A stretch of 64,000 nucleotides of DNA from Methylobacter sp. (GCA_030653985.1 JAURYJ010000054.1:1-64000), one strand, 5' to 3'. Shown: positions 36,122 through 44,759, counted from the stretch's first letter. Translations and numbers: made by a program. Notes: generated by a model from the sequence alone, not told the origin.

Positions 36122-36203
36122 GGACTATAGCTAGGATTACAATGCGATATTTGTAACATATGTAAAGATTTACTCAAAAAACAACACTTCTGTTTTCTTT
36201 TCA

Positions 36204-36231
36204 TTGAAAAAAACAACAACATTGTTATGAT
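36204..36231 (+). promoter_or_regulatory. Promoter of hicAB
   Basis: A -35 element TTGAAA (36204-36209) and -10 element TATGAT (36226-36231) are spaced 16 bp. The expected transcription start is about 36237-36239, at the hicA ATG (36238), so the transcript may be leaderless. AACAA-cat-TTGTT-type symmetry overlaps the spacer, where HicB could bind. Confidence 0.6.
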
Positions 36232-36237
36232 TTGCTC

Positions 36238-36417
36238 ATGAACTCAAAGCAAATGAAAAAATGGCTGGAGCAACAAGGAGCAACCTTTCAAGAGGGCAAA
36301 GGCTCGCATTTGAAAGTATTTTTAAATGGAAAGCAGTCTACTTTACCCATGCACGGCACCGCCGAACTTGGCAAAGGCTTGGAAGCCGCCATTAAACGTC
36401 AACTTGGTTTGAAATAA
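36238..36417 (+). CDS. hicA: HicA family mRNA interferase toxin
   Basis: This 59-aa protein has a dsRBD-like fold. The catalytic His lies in GSHLKVF, and the ELGKGLEAAIKRQLGL end is typical of HicA. It cleaves mRNA on ribosomes when not bound by HicB. ATG 36238 is preferred to the in-frame TTG 36232, which overlaps the -10 box. There is no Shine-Dalgarno sequence, in line with a leaderless transcript. hicB starts 9 bp downstream. Confidence 0.9.
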   Translation: MNSKQMKKWLEQQGATFQEGKGSHLKVFLNGKQSTLPMHGTAELGKGLEAAIKRQLGLK

Positions 36418-36426
36418 GGAGTAACT

Positions 36427-36840
36427 ATGTTTAATTATCCCGTCACCCTCACCCCGGACGATGGCACGCTATTGGTAACGTTTCCTGATATACCGGAGGC
36501 TATTACCTTCGGCGAAAATGAGGACGAAGCCTTGCGCAATGCAGTTGATGCACTGGAAACCGCTTTGTCGTTTTATGTCGATACTAGAAAACCTTTGCCG
36601 GAGCCTTCCGTCTGCCCTGATTTACCCACTGTCAGGCCTTCCGCGCTGGAGGGTATTAAGCTGGCTGTTTATAGGGAAATGATGATACAAGGCGTCCGCA
36701 AAGCTGAGCTGGCACGCCGTTTAGGCTGGAAAGGGCCGCAAGTTGATCGGCTGTTTGATCTTGGGCATGCCTCCCGGTTAGATCAGTTGGAGGCAGCAGC
36801 CAAGGCGCTGGGGAAACATATTGATGTGACGCTGGCTTAA
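36427..36840 (+). CDS. hicB: HicB family antitoxin with C-terminal helix-turn-helix
   Basis: This 137-aa protein has a partly degraded RNase H-like HicB domain (FNYPVTLTPDDGTLLVTFPDIPEAITFG, then DALETALSFYV) and a C-terminal HTH (about 85-130: GVRKAELARRLGWKGPQVDRLFD). It neutralises HicA and probably represses the promoter. A good GGAG site lies 5 bp before ATG 36427. Confidence 0.9.
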   Translation: MFNYPVTLTPDDGTLLVTFPDIPEAITFGENEDEALRNAVDALETALSFYVDTRKPLPEPSVCPDLPTVRPSALEGIKLAVYREMMIQGVRKAELARRLGWKGPQVDRLFDLGHASRLDQLEAAAKALGKHIDVTLA

Positions 36841-36906
36841 TAGATGTCGGGAGCGAAAAAATGTTGCCCGATCTACGTGGCTAGGTTTAGCCGTAGTAGA
36901 CCGGAA

Positions 36907-37052
36907 TAAGACCATCCGAGCGCGTAATGCGAGGTGGCGTTTCCCGGCGAATTAGGGTGGTGTTTGCCGGAAAAGCTTCCGCTCTTGCTCACACCCCTTA
37001 CCTACATCCATGTAGTTCTCGCTGTCGCTCAAACCGGCTTATTCCCGCCTAC
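36907..37052 (+). repeat. Long copy of a repeat flanking hicAB (right)
   Basis: It starts GACCATCCGAGCGC and ends CGCTCAAACC-GGCTTATTCCCGCCTAC, the same ends as 36066-36121, with about 100 bp more in the middle. A 63-aa frame across it (36934-37125) is attributed to the repeat. Confidence 0.6.
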
Positions 37053-37261
37053 AGGGCTAACGATCAAGTGGATCAATCATATTGAAGCCTGGCAGCATAG
37101 CGATCTAAAACAATCCATCATGTAGCACCTGGACTCATTGACGAAAACACTTTGATTTATCTGGGATTGTCTCTGTCAAGCTAAAAAAACTTGAACATCG
37201 AGTTTTAATCTATTTAAGCTTTCTCATGTCGCCGTAGGTAATGGGAAGTTACCACCCATCT

Positions 37262-37317
37262 AAAAAATAGGTCATATCAGGCAAAAAAATAGGTGATATG
37301 ACCTATTTTTTTGCCTG
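37262..37317. promoter_or_regulatory. Overlapping, mutually exclusive inverted repeats upstream of the cytochrome gene
   Basis: Arm 1 (37262-37279) is perfectly complementary to 37294-37311 (18 bp). Arm 2 (37278-37294) is perfectly complementary to 37301-37317 (17 bp, 6-nt loop). The two hairpins share the same right-hand arm, so only one can form at a time. The inner one ends in a run of seven T on the plus strand. This is the geometry of a switch or attenuator, about 230 bp before the gene. Confidence 0.6.
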
Positions 37318-37549
37318 CAGAAATAGAAAGTTTACCCAAGCCATTAAAAAACAACAATAAATAAAAGTGGTTCAGTAATTGCTTATATATCAATTGCTAT
37401 CAAGTTCGTTTGGTTCAAGGAAGGCCGCTAAGAAGACTATGAGCAGGTTCTACACGGACATGGAGTGAATTTTTCTATTTTTGTAAGGCACTATCTAAAA
37501 AACAAATGAAAACACATAAATCTACTTTTACAACTCCTGAGAAATCATT

Positions 37550-40120
37550 ATGTCCCGATATTTAACTTTTCTAGTCCGTTTAATTTGGCTCAGTGTTGCC
37601 TTGTACGGCGTTAATGTCCAGGCAGCAAAGGTACAAAAAGACACCACACCCGATCAGTTTATTTTTGTCGATCAAACCGGGGTGGCGCTCAATACGCAAA
37701 TAATCTCCGAACCGATTACGCTAAGCGGCATTAATTCAGGCTCATCAATCAGCATCAGCGGCGGCCAGTATTCGCGTAACAATGGCAGCTTTACCAGCAG
37801 TAAAGGCACAGCCTACAACGGCGATGCCATCCGGGTTCGCCATACTTCGTCTACGAGTTATAACGCCACCATCAATACGGTGCTGACCATTGGCGGCATT
37901 AAAGACACCTTTAGTTCGACCACACAGGCAAATGTACCGTCCGACACCACGCCGGATGCGTTTAGCTTTACTGCGCAAAGCAATGTCGCGCTCAATAGCC
38001 CGATGACGTCCAATACCATTACCGTCAGCGGCATCAACGCAGCATCGCCGATTAGCATCAGCGGCGGCCTGTATTCGATTAACAACGGCAGCTTTACCGG
38101 CAGTGCCGGTACGGTCGTTAACGGCAATACGGTTAAAATTCAACTGCAATCGTCCAGCGCCAACAGCACCACCACCACGGCGACATTGAGCATCGGCGGC
38201 GTATCAGGCGTTTTTAGCGTCACCACACTGGCCGCTGTGGCCGACACCACGCCGGATGCGTTTAGCTTTGCCGCACAAACCAATGTCGAACCGGCAACTA
38301 CGGTCACCTCTAATGCCATCACTGTCAGCGGCATCAATGCCCCTGCGGCCATCAGCATCAGCGGCGGTTTGTATTCAGTGAACAACGCGACTTTCGTGGC
38401 GACTGCAGGACAGGTCAATAATGGCGACAACGTGCGCGTACAGCAAATTTCATCGCCTGAGTACAGCGTCACCAGTACCGCTACTTTGAACATCGGCGGC
38501 ATCAACGGCGCATTTAGCACAACCACCAAAGCCAACCCCAATGGCGATTTCTTATTGCCGCCTGCATCATCCGGCGATCCGGCTTTTACTTCGGAACATT
38601 TCTCCGGTTCCGCCAACTGCACGATGTGCCATAACAATATTCAAGACAGCACCGGCAAGGATGTGTCGATTGAAACCGACTGGTCATCGACGATGATGGC
38701 TAACTCAGCGCGCGATCCGTTCTGGAAAGCCAAAGTACGCAGCGAATTAAACCGCAACCCGCATTTGGCCGATGTCATTAACGATAAATGTACCCGCTGC
38801 CACGCGCCGATGGCGAATTTTGAGGCTAAGAAATTCAATGAGCCTAAAGGCATTTTGGATGGCGGCTTTTTAAGCGCCGGCCATCCACGCCATGATGAAG
38901 CAATGAACGGTGTCGGTTGTACCTCATGCCACCAGATTCAAAATGCAACGAATCTGGGTACCTTGAGCAGCTTCACCGGCGGCTATCAAATTGGCGACAA
39001 CAAAATCATTTATGGCCAATATACCAATCCCTTCGCTAACCCCATGATTATGATGACCGGCTATACGCCAGCCTTCGGCGAACACATGGAATCATCGAAA
39101 ATATGCGGCACTTGCCATAACTTAAAAACACCTTTTGTGGATGAAACCGGCAAGATCTTAAGTACCACGCCAGAAACTGAATTCCCGGAACAAATGCCGT
39201 ACAGCGAATGGGAACACAGCAGCTACGCCACGCCCAATGTCAACAAACAATGCCAAGACTGTCACATGACCCATCTTGATAATGTGAAAATTTCCAACCG
39301 GCCGATGATGCTGGGCAGCCGCGATAATTTTGGCCTGCATGAATTTGTCGGCGCCAATAAGTTGATGCTGGATATTTTTGACAAAAACAAAAATCAACTG
39401 GGCGTATTGGCGAACAACTTTGCCGAAACTATCGACAAGACGCAAACCATGCTCAACAGTTCGGCGACTATTACCCCGGTCAGCCAAACGTTGGCTGGCG
39501 ATAATACCTTAGATTTTACTTTGAAAATCAACAGCAACACCGGGCATAAACTGCCCAGCGCCTATCCTTCTCGGCGGGTGGTTTTGCATGTGACGGTCAA
39601 AGATGCGCAAAACAACATTGTGTTTGAATCGGGCAAGATTAACGCCAACGGCAGCATTGTCGGTGTCGATGCCGATGCCGACAGGACTACGTTTGAACCG
39701 CATTACGAGTTGATTACTGACCCTGACCAGGTGCAAGTGTACGAGGCGATTATGGGTGACAACCTGAATCAGGTTACTTACACCCTGTTACGCGGCATGG
39801 TTTATCTGAAAGACAACCGTCTGCTGCCGCAAGGTTTCAACAAAGCCAGCGCGCCTGATGACATCAAAGTGGTTGGCGCTGCCTTGACCGACGCCAATTT
39901 TGTCGGCGGCAGCGACGACATCAGTTATCGGATCAGCGGCCTGACCGGCAATAACTATCAAGTTGAAGCGGAATTGGTGCATCAACCGATTGCCTACTCC
40001 TTCGCACAAGACTTGTTTGTCGAAAGTGATGCGGAGGTTGAGGATTTCAAAACCATGTTCAATGCGTCCAACGCCAAAACCAGCCGCATTGCCAACAGCA
40101 GCTTTAGTGTCGCCCGCTAA
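37550..40120 (+). CDS. Secreted five-haem cytochrome c with three Ig-like repeats
   Basis: This 856-aa protein has a signal peptide ending about Ala26. Three Ig-like repeats of ~100 residues each begin DTTPD (residues 31, 132, 232). The cytochrome region has five CXXCH sites: Cys357, Cys414, Cys457, Cys519 and Cys568. A beta-rich C-terminal domain follows (about 620-856). It should act in the periplasm or at the cell surface in electron transfer. Adhesin-like repeats joined to haems suggest surface exposure, but no anchor is visible. The next gene, 61 bp downstream, encodes a probable partner. Confidence 0.82.
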   Translation: MSRYLTFLVRLIWLSVALYGVNVQAAKVQKDTTPDQFIFVDQTGVALNTQIISEPITLSGINSGSSISISGGQYSRNNGSFTSSKGTAYNGDAIRVRHTSSTSYNATINTVLTIGGIKDTFSSTTQANVPSDTTPDAFSFTAQSNVALNSPMTSNTITVSGINAASPISISGGLYSINNGSFTGSAGTVVNGNTVKIQLQSSSANSTTTTATLSIGGVSGVFSVTTLAAVADTTPDAFSFAAQTNVEPATTVTSNAITVSGINAPAAISISGGLYSVNNATFVATAGQVNNGDNVRVQQISSPEYSVTSTATLNIGGINGAFSTTTKANPNGDFLLPPASSGDPAFTSEHFSGSANCTMCHNNIQDSTGKDVSIETDWSSTMMANSARDPFWKAKVRSELNRNPHLADVINDKCTRCHAPMANFEAKKFNEPKGILDGGFLSAGHPRHDEAMNGVGCTSCHQIQNATNLGTLSSFTGGYQIGDNKIIYGQYTNPFANPMIMMTGYTPAFGEHMESSKICGTCHNLKTPFVDETGKILSTTPETEFPEQMPYSEWEHSSYATPNVNKQCQDCHMTHLDNVKISNRPMMLGSRDNFGLHEFVGANKLMLDIFDKNKNQLGVLANNFAETIDKTQTMLNSSATITPVSQTLAGDNTLDFTLKINSNTGHKLPSAYPSRRVVLHVTVKDAQNNIVFESGKINANGSIVGVDADADRTTFEPHYELITDPDQVQVYEAIMGDNLNQVTYTLLRGMVYLKDNRLLPQGFNKASAPDDIKVVGAALTDANFVGGSDDISYRISGLTGNNYQVEAELVHQPIAYSFAQDLFVESDAEVEDFKTMFNASNAKTSRIANSSFSVAR

Positions 40121-40181
40121 GGAAGACTTCAGCACAAGGACGTGCATTTTTTAACTTTTTTTAATGGAGGAATAACGAGCT

Positions 40182-41486
40182 ATGAAACAAACTTTAACTT
40201 TATTCAAATTGAGCGCAGTGGCGGGTTTAGCCTTGTTTGCTGCGACTGATGTTTATGCAGTTAGCGTAACGTCCGGGAGCGATCAGGATGCGCTACTTAA
40301 AGGCGCAGTGCGTTACCGTAACTTAGGCAGCAACGGTATGGGCATGGGTATGAACAGTAATCCCAAGGAGATTTATATCGGTAAAGTGCCCATAACTACA
40401 GTGGGCAATAGAGCCGAAGGCGATGTGACCGGCGGCCTGGGGAAAAACATCGCATTCAACTATAACCCCACCACGCAAATTCTGAGCACTACGGTAGGCA
40501 CGGTGACGGTAAGCAGAAATGTCGGCGCACTGGATACGCTAAATTATATTTTGCTGAATGTGCAAAATAACAGCACCAGCGGCGGCGGTATGATGGGCGG
40601 TACCAGCACACCGATAACCGTGGCGCTAAATAATGTCAAACTTAACGGTATTGATCTTACTCCAGCCAGTTTCGTCGGCGCTGCCAATGGCGCAAAATGG
40701 AACATCACCGGTGAAGATTTAAGCCAGGGCTTTACCCTGACAGGCACTATTGCCTTAACCGGTAGTCAGCCAATGAACGATAACAATCATATCGAAATTA
40801 GCGTGGGTTATACCGACCAAACCGGCCCTAAAATCGACGGTATCGGCGTTAACCCGAATCCTGTAATCATCAACGGCAGCACAACACTGAGAGCCACGGT
40901 TGCCGATGCCGACACCGGCAACAACAAAATTACTAGCGCCGAATACAGCCTGAATGGCGGCGCTTGGGAATTGTTGAGCGCTCAAGATGGCGCATTCGAC
41001 AGCGTCAGCGAAGACGTGAATGCCGAATTAGCTGCTACGCAATTAGGTTCCAACGAAGTGTGTGTGCGCGGTACCGATGTTAAAGGCAATGTCACCACAC
41101 CGCCGACGTGCTCCACGTTCATGGTGACATATCAATTTAAAGGCTTTGCCGCACCGCTGAACAACGAGCTAATCAACACCGCCAAAGCCGGACAAGTCGT
41201 GCCTGCCAAATGGCGCTTGACCGATGCTAACAGCCAGCCGATTGAAGATGCCACCAGTTTTAAAGGTTTCTATTCTTACCCGATTAATTGTGAAAATGCT
41301 GAACACAGCCCGCACGATGCGGTTGAAGAATATGCCCCTGGCAACAGCGGCCTGCAATACAGCGGAAATGGTGAATGGCAATACAACTGGAAAACGCCAA
41401 AAAGCTATTGGGGAACCTGCCGCGCGATGTATCTTGAGTTTAACAGCGGGGCAATTTCACCGATTACACAATTCCAATTTAAATAA
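40182..41486 (+). CDS. Secreted beta-sandwich protein, likely partner of the cytochrome
   Basis: This 434-aa exported protein has a signal peptide ending VYA. The first half is Gly/Asn/Met-rich (GMGMGMNSN, SGGGMMGGT) with a choice-of-anchor-like fold. An Ig-like section lies about 215-320, and a C-terminal PxKF/KW-type domain begins VVPAKWRLTDANSQP. Four C-terminal cysteines could form disulfides. The Met-rich patches might bind copper, which is speculation. A GGAGG site precedes ATG 40182, and the spacing suggests co-transcription with the cytochrome. Confidence 0.7.
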   Translation: MKQTLTLFKLSAVAGLALFAATDVYAVSVTSGSDQDALLKGAVRYRNLGSNGMGMGMNSNPKEIYIGKVPITTVGNRAEGDVTGGLGKNIAFNYNPTTQILSTTVGTVTVSRNVGALDTLNYILLNVQNNSTSGGGMMGGTSTPITVALNNVKLNGIDLTPASFVGAANGAKWNITGEDLSQGFTLTGTIALTGSQPMNDNNHIEISVGYTDQTGPKIDGIGVNPNPVIINGSTTLRATVADADTGNNKITSAEYSLNGGAWELLSAQDGAFDSVSEDVNAELAATQLGSNEVCVRGTDVKGNVTTPPTCSTFMVTYQFKGFAAPLNNELINTAKAGQVVPAKWRLTDANSQPIEDATSFKGFYSYPINCENAEHSPHDAVEEYAPGNSGLQYSGNGEWQYNWKTPKSYWGTCRAMYLEFNSGAISPITQFQFK

Positions 41487-41499
41487 TTTTTGACTAAAA

Positions 41500-41569
41500 G
41501 TTGTGGGAGTGACGCCTACGCCGCGATTTGTTTCATTGTAAATCGCGATGTGGGCACCGCTCCCACAAC
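41500..41569. repeat. 30-bp inverted repeat after the cytochrome-partner gene
   Basis: Arms 41500-41529 and 41540-41569 match at 24 of 30 positions around a 10-nt loop (outer GTTGTGGGAG/CTCCCACAAC, inner CGCGATTT/AAATCGCG). It has no T-run. It looks like a REP/BIME-type palindrome and may still help end or stabilise the transcript. Confidence 0.65.
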
Positions 41570-41603
41570 AACGATTAAATTAAAGAGTCATCAAGCCTCA
41601 CTA

Positions 41604-41735
41604 AGAAGCTGTCTGGAAATTATTAAGCCAGCCCACGTCTGGCTTGGTATTCGAGCATAAAAATCAATTTAGCAGTTAGAAAAGTCCAAAGCCTTGCTCT
41701 ATCTGGCTTAGCTTCGGAGTTTCCAAACGGCTTCT
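41604..41735. repeat. Small MITE-like element with ~16-bp terminal inverted repeats
   Basis: Ends AGAAGCTGTCTGGAAA (41604-41619) and TTTCCAAACGGCTTCT (41720-41735) are inverted matches with two differences. An internal AAGCCAG/CTGGCTT hairpin is present, but no ORF. The rest of the spacer to 42001 shows no gene. Confidence 0.55.
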
Positions 41736-42001
41736 AAGACTTACAAAAAAAGCTACATGCACTGCAATGATCGGACGATCTCCGCCCCTTGCAACGCGTA
41801 AAGCTATGCTGACCTTTACCGGTGTAACGCCTCTCAATATTAGCGAAAATTATCGCATCAATCATGAAAGGACTGATAGAATGACTTTTTTTAATATGCA
41901 CGACATACACTTTCCTTTAGCAGGCTGATGTCAATGTGCTTTTGACTTTGCCGTCAAAATAATCCGCTAAAACCCCTAAATTAACCCAAGGTTATATTCT
42001 T

Positions 42002-42790
42002 ATGAAAAAAAAATTATTGCTGGTAGGTATAAGTTCGGTTCTTTTGACGGCTTGTGTCACTGATCCTTATACAGGGCAATCCAGTCTCGGCAAAACAGCT
42101 ATGGGCGGCGGATTAGGCGCGGCAGTCGGCGCAGGCGCAGGAACCTTGTTTGGCGGCAACGACCTGAAAAATGCCGGATTGGGTGCTGTAGCCGGTGGCC
42201 TCGTTGGCGCCGCGGTAGGTGCTTATATGGATCACCAAGAACAAGAGATGCAAAAGTCGTTGCAAGGTACCGGTATCGAGGTGCAAAGAACCGCAGACAA
42301 TACCCTTAATCTGACCATGCCGAGCAACGTTACTTTTGCCTTTGATTCGGCAACCTTAACGCAGCAAGCACAAGGCGCTTTAGATTCTGTCGCCAAGGTA
42401 TTAAATCAATATCCGGATTCAACCATCAATGTCACCGGGCATACCGATGATATAGGTACGGATAGCTACAATCAAATGTTGTCCGAACGACGCGCAGCCA
42501 GTGTTTCGAGTTATTTGGCTCAACATGGCGTCAATTATTCCCGTCTAACTCAACAGGGTATGGGTAAAAGAATACCGAAAGTGCCTAATGTCAATGAGGC
42601 GAACCGGGCGCAAAACCGCCGGGTAGAGTTAGCTATTGTCGCCAATACAAATGCCGGTGCTACTCAACAACAACAGCCACAGCAGCAGCAACAACAACAA
42701 GGTTATCCACAGCAACAAGGCTATCCTCAGCAACAAGGTTACCCGCAACAGCAAGGCTATCCGCAGCAACAATACAACTATCCTCAGTAG
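42002..42790 (+). CDS. OmpA-family outer-membrane lipoprotein with Q/G/Y/P repeat tail
   Basis: This 262-aa protein has a lipobox LLTAC, a glycine-zipper segment (about 30-75: MGGGLGAAVGAGAG, GAVAGGLVGAAVGAY), then an OmpA peptidoglycan-binding domain (about 100-220) with TGHTDDIGTDSYNQMLSERRA and NRRVELAI. The tail (about 225-262) is Gln-rich with four GYPQQQ-type units. It would tether the outer membrane to peptidoglycan. thiD starts 5 bp after its stop, but a shared function is not expected. Confidence 0.88.
   Translation: MKKKLLLVGISSVLLTACVTDPYTGQSSLGKTAMGGGLGAAVGAGAGTLFGGNDLKNAGLGAVAGGLVGAAVGAYMDHQEQEMQKSLQGTGIEVQRTADNTLNLTMPSNVTFAFDSATLTQQAQGALDSVAKVLNQYPDSTINVTGHTDDIGTDSYNQMLSERRAASVSSYLAQHGVNYSRLTQQGMGKRIPKVPNVNEANRAQNRRVELAIVANTNAGATQQQQPQQQQQQQGYPQQQGYPQQQGYPQQQGYPQQQYNYPQ
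42695..42766 (+). repeat. Tandem 18-bp coding repeat in the OmpA-type lipoprotein
   Basis: Four in-frame 18-bp units encode QQGYPQ-type hexapeptides. The units differ mainly at synonymous positions. Such repeats can gain or lose units by slippage while keeping the frame. Confidence 0.8.
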
Positions 42791-42795
42791 CCGAC

Positions 42796-43587
42796 ATGAG
42801 CGTAAACCGCCCCGTTGTCCTTTCATTTTCCGGTCATGACCCCAGCGGCGGCGCCGGGGTTCAGGCGGATATTGAGACTTTGGTCAGCCATCGCTGTCAC
42901 GCCGCCAGCGTTATCACCGCCTTAACCGAACAGGACACCCGGAATGTCAAAAAACTCATTCCACAAAACCCGGATGCGATTATCAGTCAGGCCAACACCT
43001 TACTGGACGACCTGACGGTTAAGGCGTTTAAAATCGGCTTGATCGGTCACCATGAAACCGCAGTCGCCATTCATGCGGTATTAACACAGCACCCGCATAT
43101 TCCGGTTATCCTGGATCCGGTATTGGCGGCGGGAGGCGGCGCTGAATTGTCCAACGACCGGCTTATAACAACCCTCGTCGACTTGCTACTGCCCTGCACT
43201 ACCGTGTTAACGCCCAACAGCGAAGAGGCTCGCAAACTGACCGGATTGACCAAGCTTAATGATTGCGGCTTAGCCTTGCTGGAACAAGGCTGCGACTATG
43301 TGCTGATTACCGGCAGCCATGAAGCTACGCCGTCGGTCAGTAATCAGCTGTTCCATGACCAGCGCAGCTGGGAAACCTATACTTGGGACAGATTGCCGTT
43401 CAGCTATCATGGCTCCGGCTGCACGCTGGCTTCCAGCATTGCCGCATTGATCGCACACGGACTGGAGCCGTTGCAAGCCGTCATCGAAGCGCAGGAATAC
43501 ACCTGGAATTCATTAAATACCGCTTACCAACCGGGAAAAGGCCAACATATTCCTAATCGATTTTTCTGGATGGATGAAGATGCATGA
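42796..43587 (+). CDS. thiD: Hydroxymethylpyrimidine (phosphate) kinase ThiD
   Basis: This 263-aa ribokinase-fold enzyme phosphorylates HMP to HMP-PP for thiamine synthesis. SFSGHDPSGGAGVQAD is the N-terminal substrate loop, LDPVLAAGGG the central motif, and HGSGCTLASSIAA the anion hole and catalytic region. It overlaps the longest thiE frame and is in an operon with thiE. Confidence 0.92.
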   Translation: MSVNRPVVLSFSGHDPSGGAGVQADIETLVSHRCHAASVITALTEQDTRNVKKLIPQNPDAIISQANTLLDDLTVKAFKIGLIGHHETAVAIHAVLTQHPHIPVILDPVLAAGGGAELSNDRLITTLVDLLLPCTTVLTPNSEEARKLTGLTKLNDCGLALLEQGCDYVLITGSHEATPSVSNQLFHDQRSWETYTWDRLPFSYHGSGCTLASSIAALIAHGLEPLQAVIEAQEYTWNSLNTAYQPGKGQHIPNRFFWMDEDA

Positions 43588-43639
43588 TAAATCCGCCGGG
43601 AGCGGATTTGCACGCAAAGCGCCAGAAAGGGTGCTGGCA

Positions 43640-44257
43640 ATGAAATTCCCTACTTGCGGGCTTTACGCAATCACCCAAACCGAAAACAAATCCGGCGACA
43701 CCATTATTAATGAAGTAGCGGCGGCAATTAAAGGCGGTGCCGTCGTCGTGCAATACCGTGACAAAAATCCTGTTGATGCACCATTTCTTGCCCGTGAACT
43801 GGTTAAAATCTGCCATCACTATAACGTCCCGTTGCTGATCAATGATGACATCGAACTTGCCGTGCTGGTCGGCGCTGACGGTGTTCACCTCGGCAAAGAA
43901 GACGGCGCGATTGCGCAGGCAAGAAAGCGGTTGGGCAAAGATGCCATTATCGGCGTATCCTGCTATGACTGTGTCGAGCAAGCCATAACCGCGCAAACAC
44001 AAGGCGCGACTTATGCGGCTTTCGGGCGATTTTTTCCGTCCAACTCCAAACCACTGGCAGCAGCCGCCCATATTGAAACACTACGACAAGCAAAACGGGC
44101 GCTGACTATTCCGATCGTCGCCATAGGCGGCATTTTGCCGGAAAATGGAGGACAATTACTTGCCGCAGGAGCCGATTTATTAGCCGTTATCGGTGGGCTA
44201 TTCGACGATCATCCGGAACAATCGGCTAGGGCTTACCAGGTCCTATTTAGCGATTAA
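43640..44257 (+). CDS. thiE: Thiamine-phosphate synthase ThiE
   Basis: This TIM-barrel enzyme of about 205 aa joins HMP-PP and thiazole phosphate. Family signatures are VVQYRDKN, LLINDDIELAVLVGADGVHLGKEDG, GVSCYD, and IPIVAIGGILPENG. ATG 43640 is chosen because AGAAAGGG lies about 8 bp upstream and the protein then has normal length. The frame is open back to 43574, overlapping thiD, and that start cannot be excluded. Confidence 0.9.
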   Translation: MKFPTCGLYAITQTENKSGDTIINEVAAAIKGGAVVVQYRDKNPVDAPFLARELVKICHHYNVPLLINDDIELAVLVGADGVHLGKEDGAIAQARKRLGKDAIIGVSCYDCVEQAITAQTQGATYAAFGRFFPSNSKPLAAAAHIETLRQAKRALTIPIVAIGGILPENGGQLLAAGADLLAVIGGLFDDHPEQSARAYQVLFSD

Positions 44258-44287
44258 ATGCTATAAACCAAGCCGGAATAATACATC

Positions 44288-44752
44288 ATGACCGCCAACC
44301 GTAGAGCATTCATCAAGAAGTCTGTTACCTTAAGTGCTTATTCGATTATTGCGACCAGCGGACTGCTATCTTTATCCGAGGCACAGGCAAAATTGCTCCC
44401 CGATACGCCATCGACCCATAGCCTACAACAGACTCTACAACGTTTATTCAAAGACCAAGACATCATCGCATCCGATAAAATCGACATCCAACTTCCCAAA
44501 ATAGCGGTCAATGGTGCAGCCGTCTCCATTACGGTAAGCAGCACCCTAAAAGATGTTGAAAGCATTGCCATACTGGTCGAAAAAAACCCGACACCCTTGG
44601 CCGCCAAATTTGAATTACCGCCACACCTCGATCCTTTTGTATCGACCCGCTTAAAAATAGCCGAATCCTCTGTAGTTCTGGTCATCGTAGAAACGAGCGA
44701 AGGATTTTATAGTGCCGCAGAAAAAGTCATCGTTACTCTGGGCGGTTGCTAG
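44288..44752 (+). CDS. soxY: SoxY-type sulfur carrier protein
   Basis: This 154-aa protein has a Tat-like signal (NRRAFIKKSV, then a hydrophobic stretch). The SoxY domain ends TLGGC, so the sulfur-carrying Cys is the last residue. Canonical SoxY ends GGCGG, so the swinging arm is two residues short. SoxY carries sulfur intermediates in periplasmic thiosulfate oxidation. Only soxZ accompanies it here. It lies 30 bp after thiE on the same strand. Confidence 0.82.
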   Translation: MTANRRAFIKKSVTLSAYSIIATSGLLSLSEAQAKLLPDTPSTHSLQQTLQRLFKDQDIIASDKIDIQLPKIAVNGAAVSITVSSTLKDVESIAILVEKNPTPLAAKFELPPHLDPFVSTRLKIAESSVVLVIVETSEGFYSAAEKVIVTLGGC

Positions 44753-44759
44753 CATTCGG

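Larger units (their letters stand above)
36841..37549. other. Gene-free region between hicB and the multihaem cytochrome gene
   Basis: About 700 bp without a credible gene. It contains the hicAB-flanking repeat (36907-37052), the second copy of the 19-bp repeat (37185-37203) and a three-arm inverted repeat (37262-37317). The last 230 bp before the cytochrome start are AT-rich and should hold its promoter, which I could not place with confidence. Confidence 0.5.

Noticed and set aside
36934-37125. 63-aa frame after hicB
   Set aside because: It lies inside a repeat whose shorter copy at 36066 does not keep the frame.
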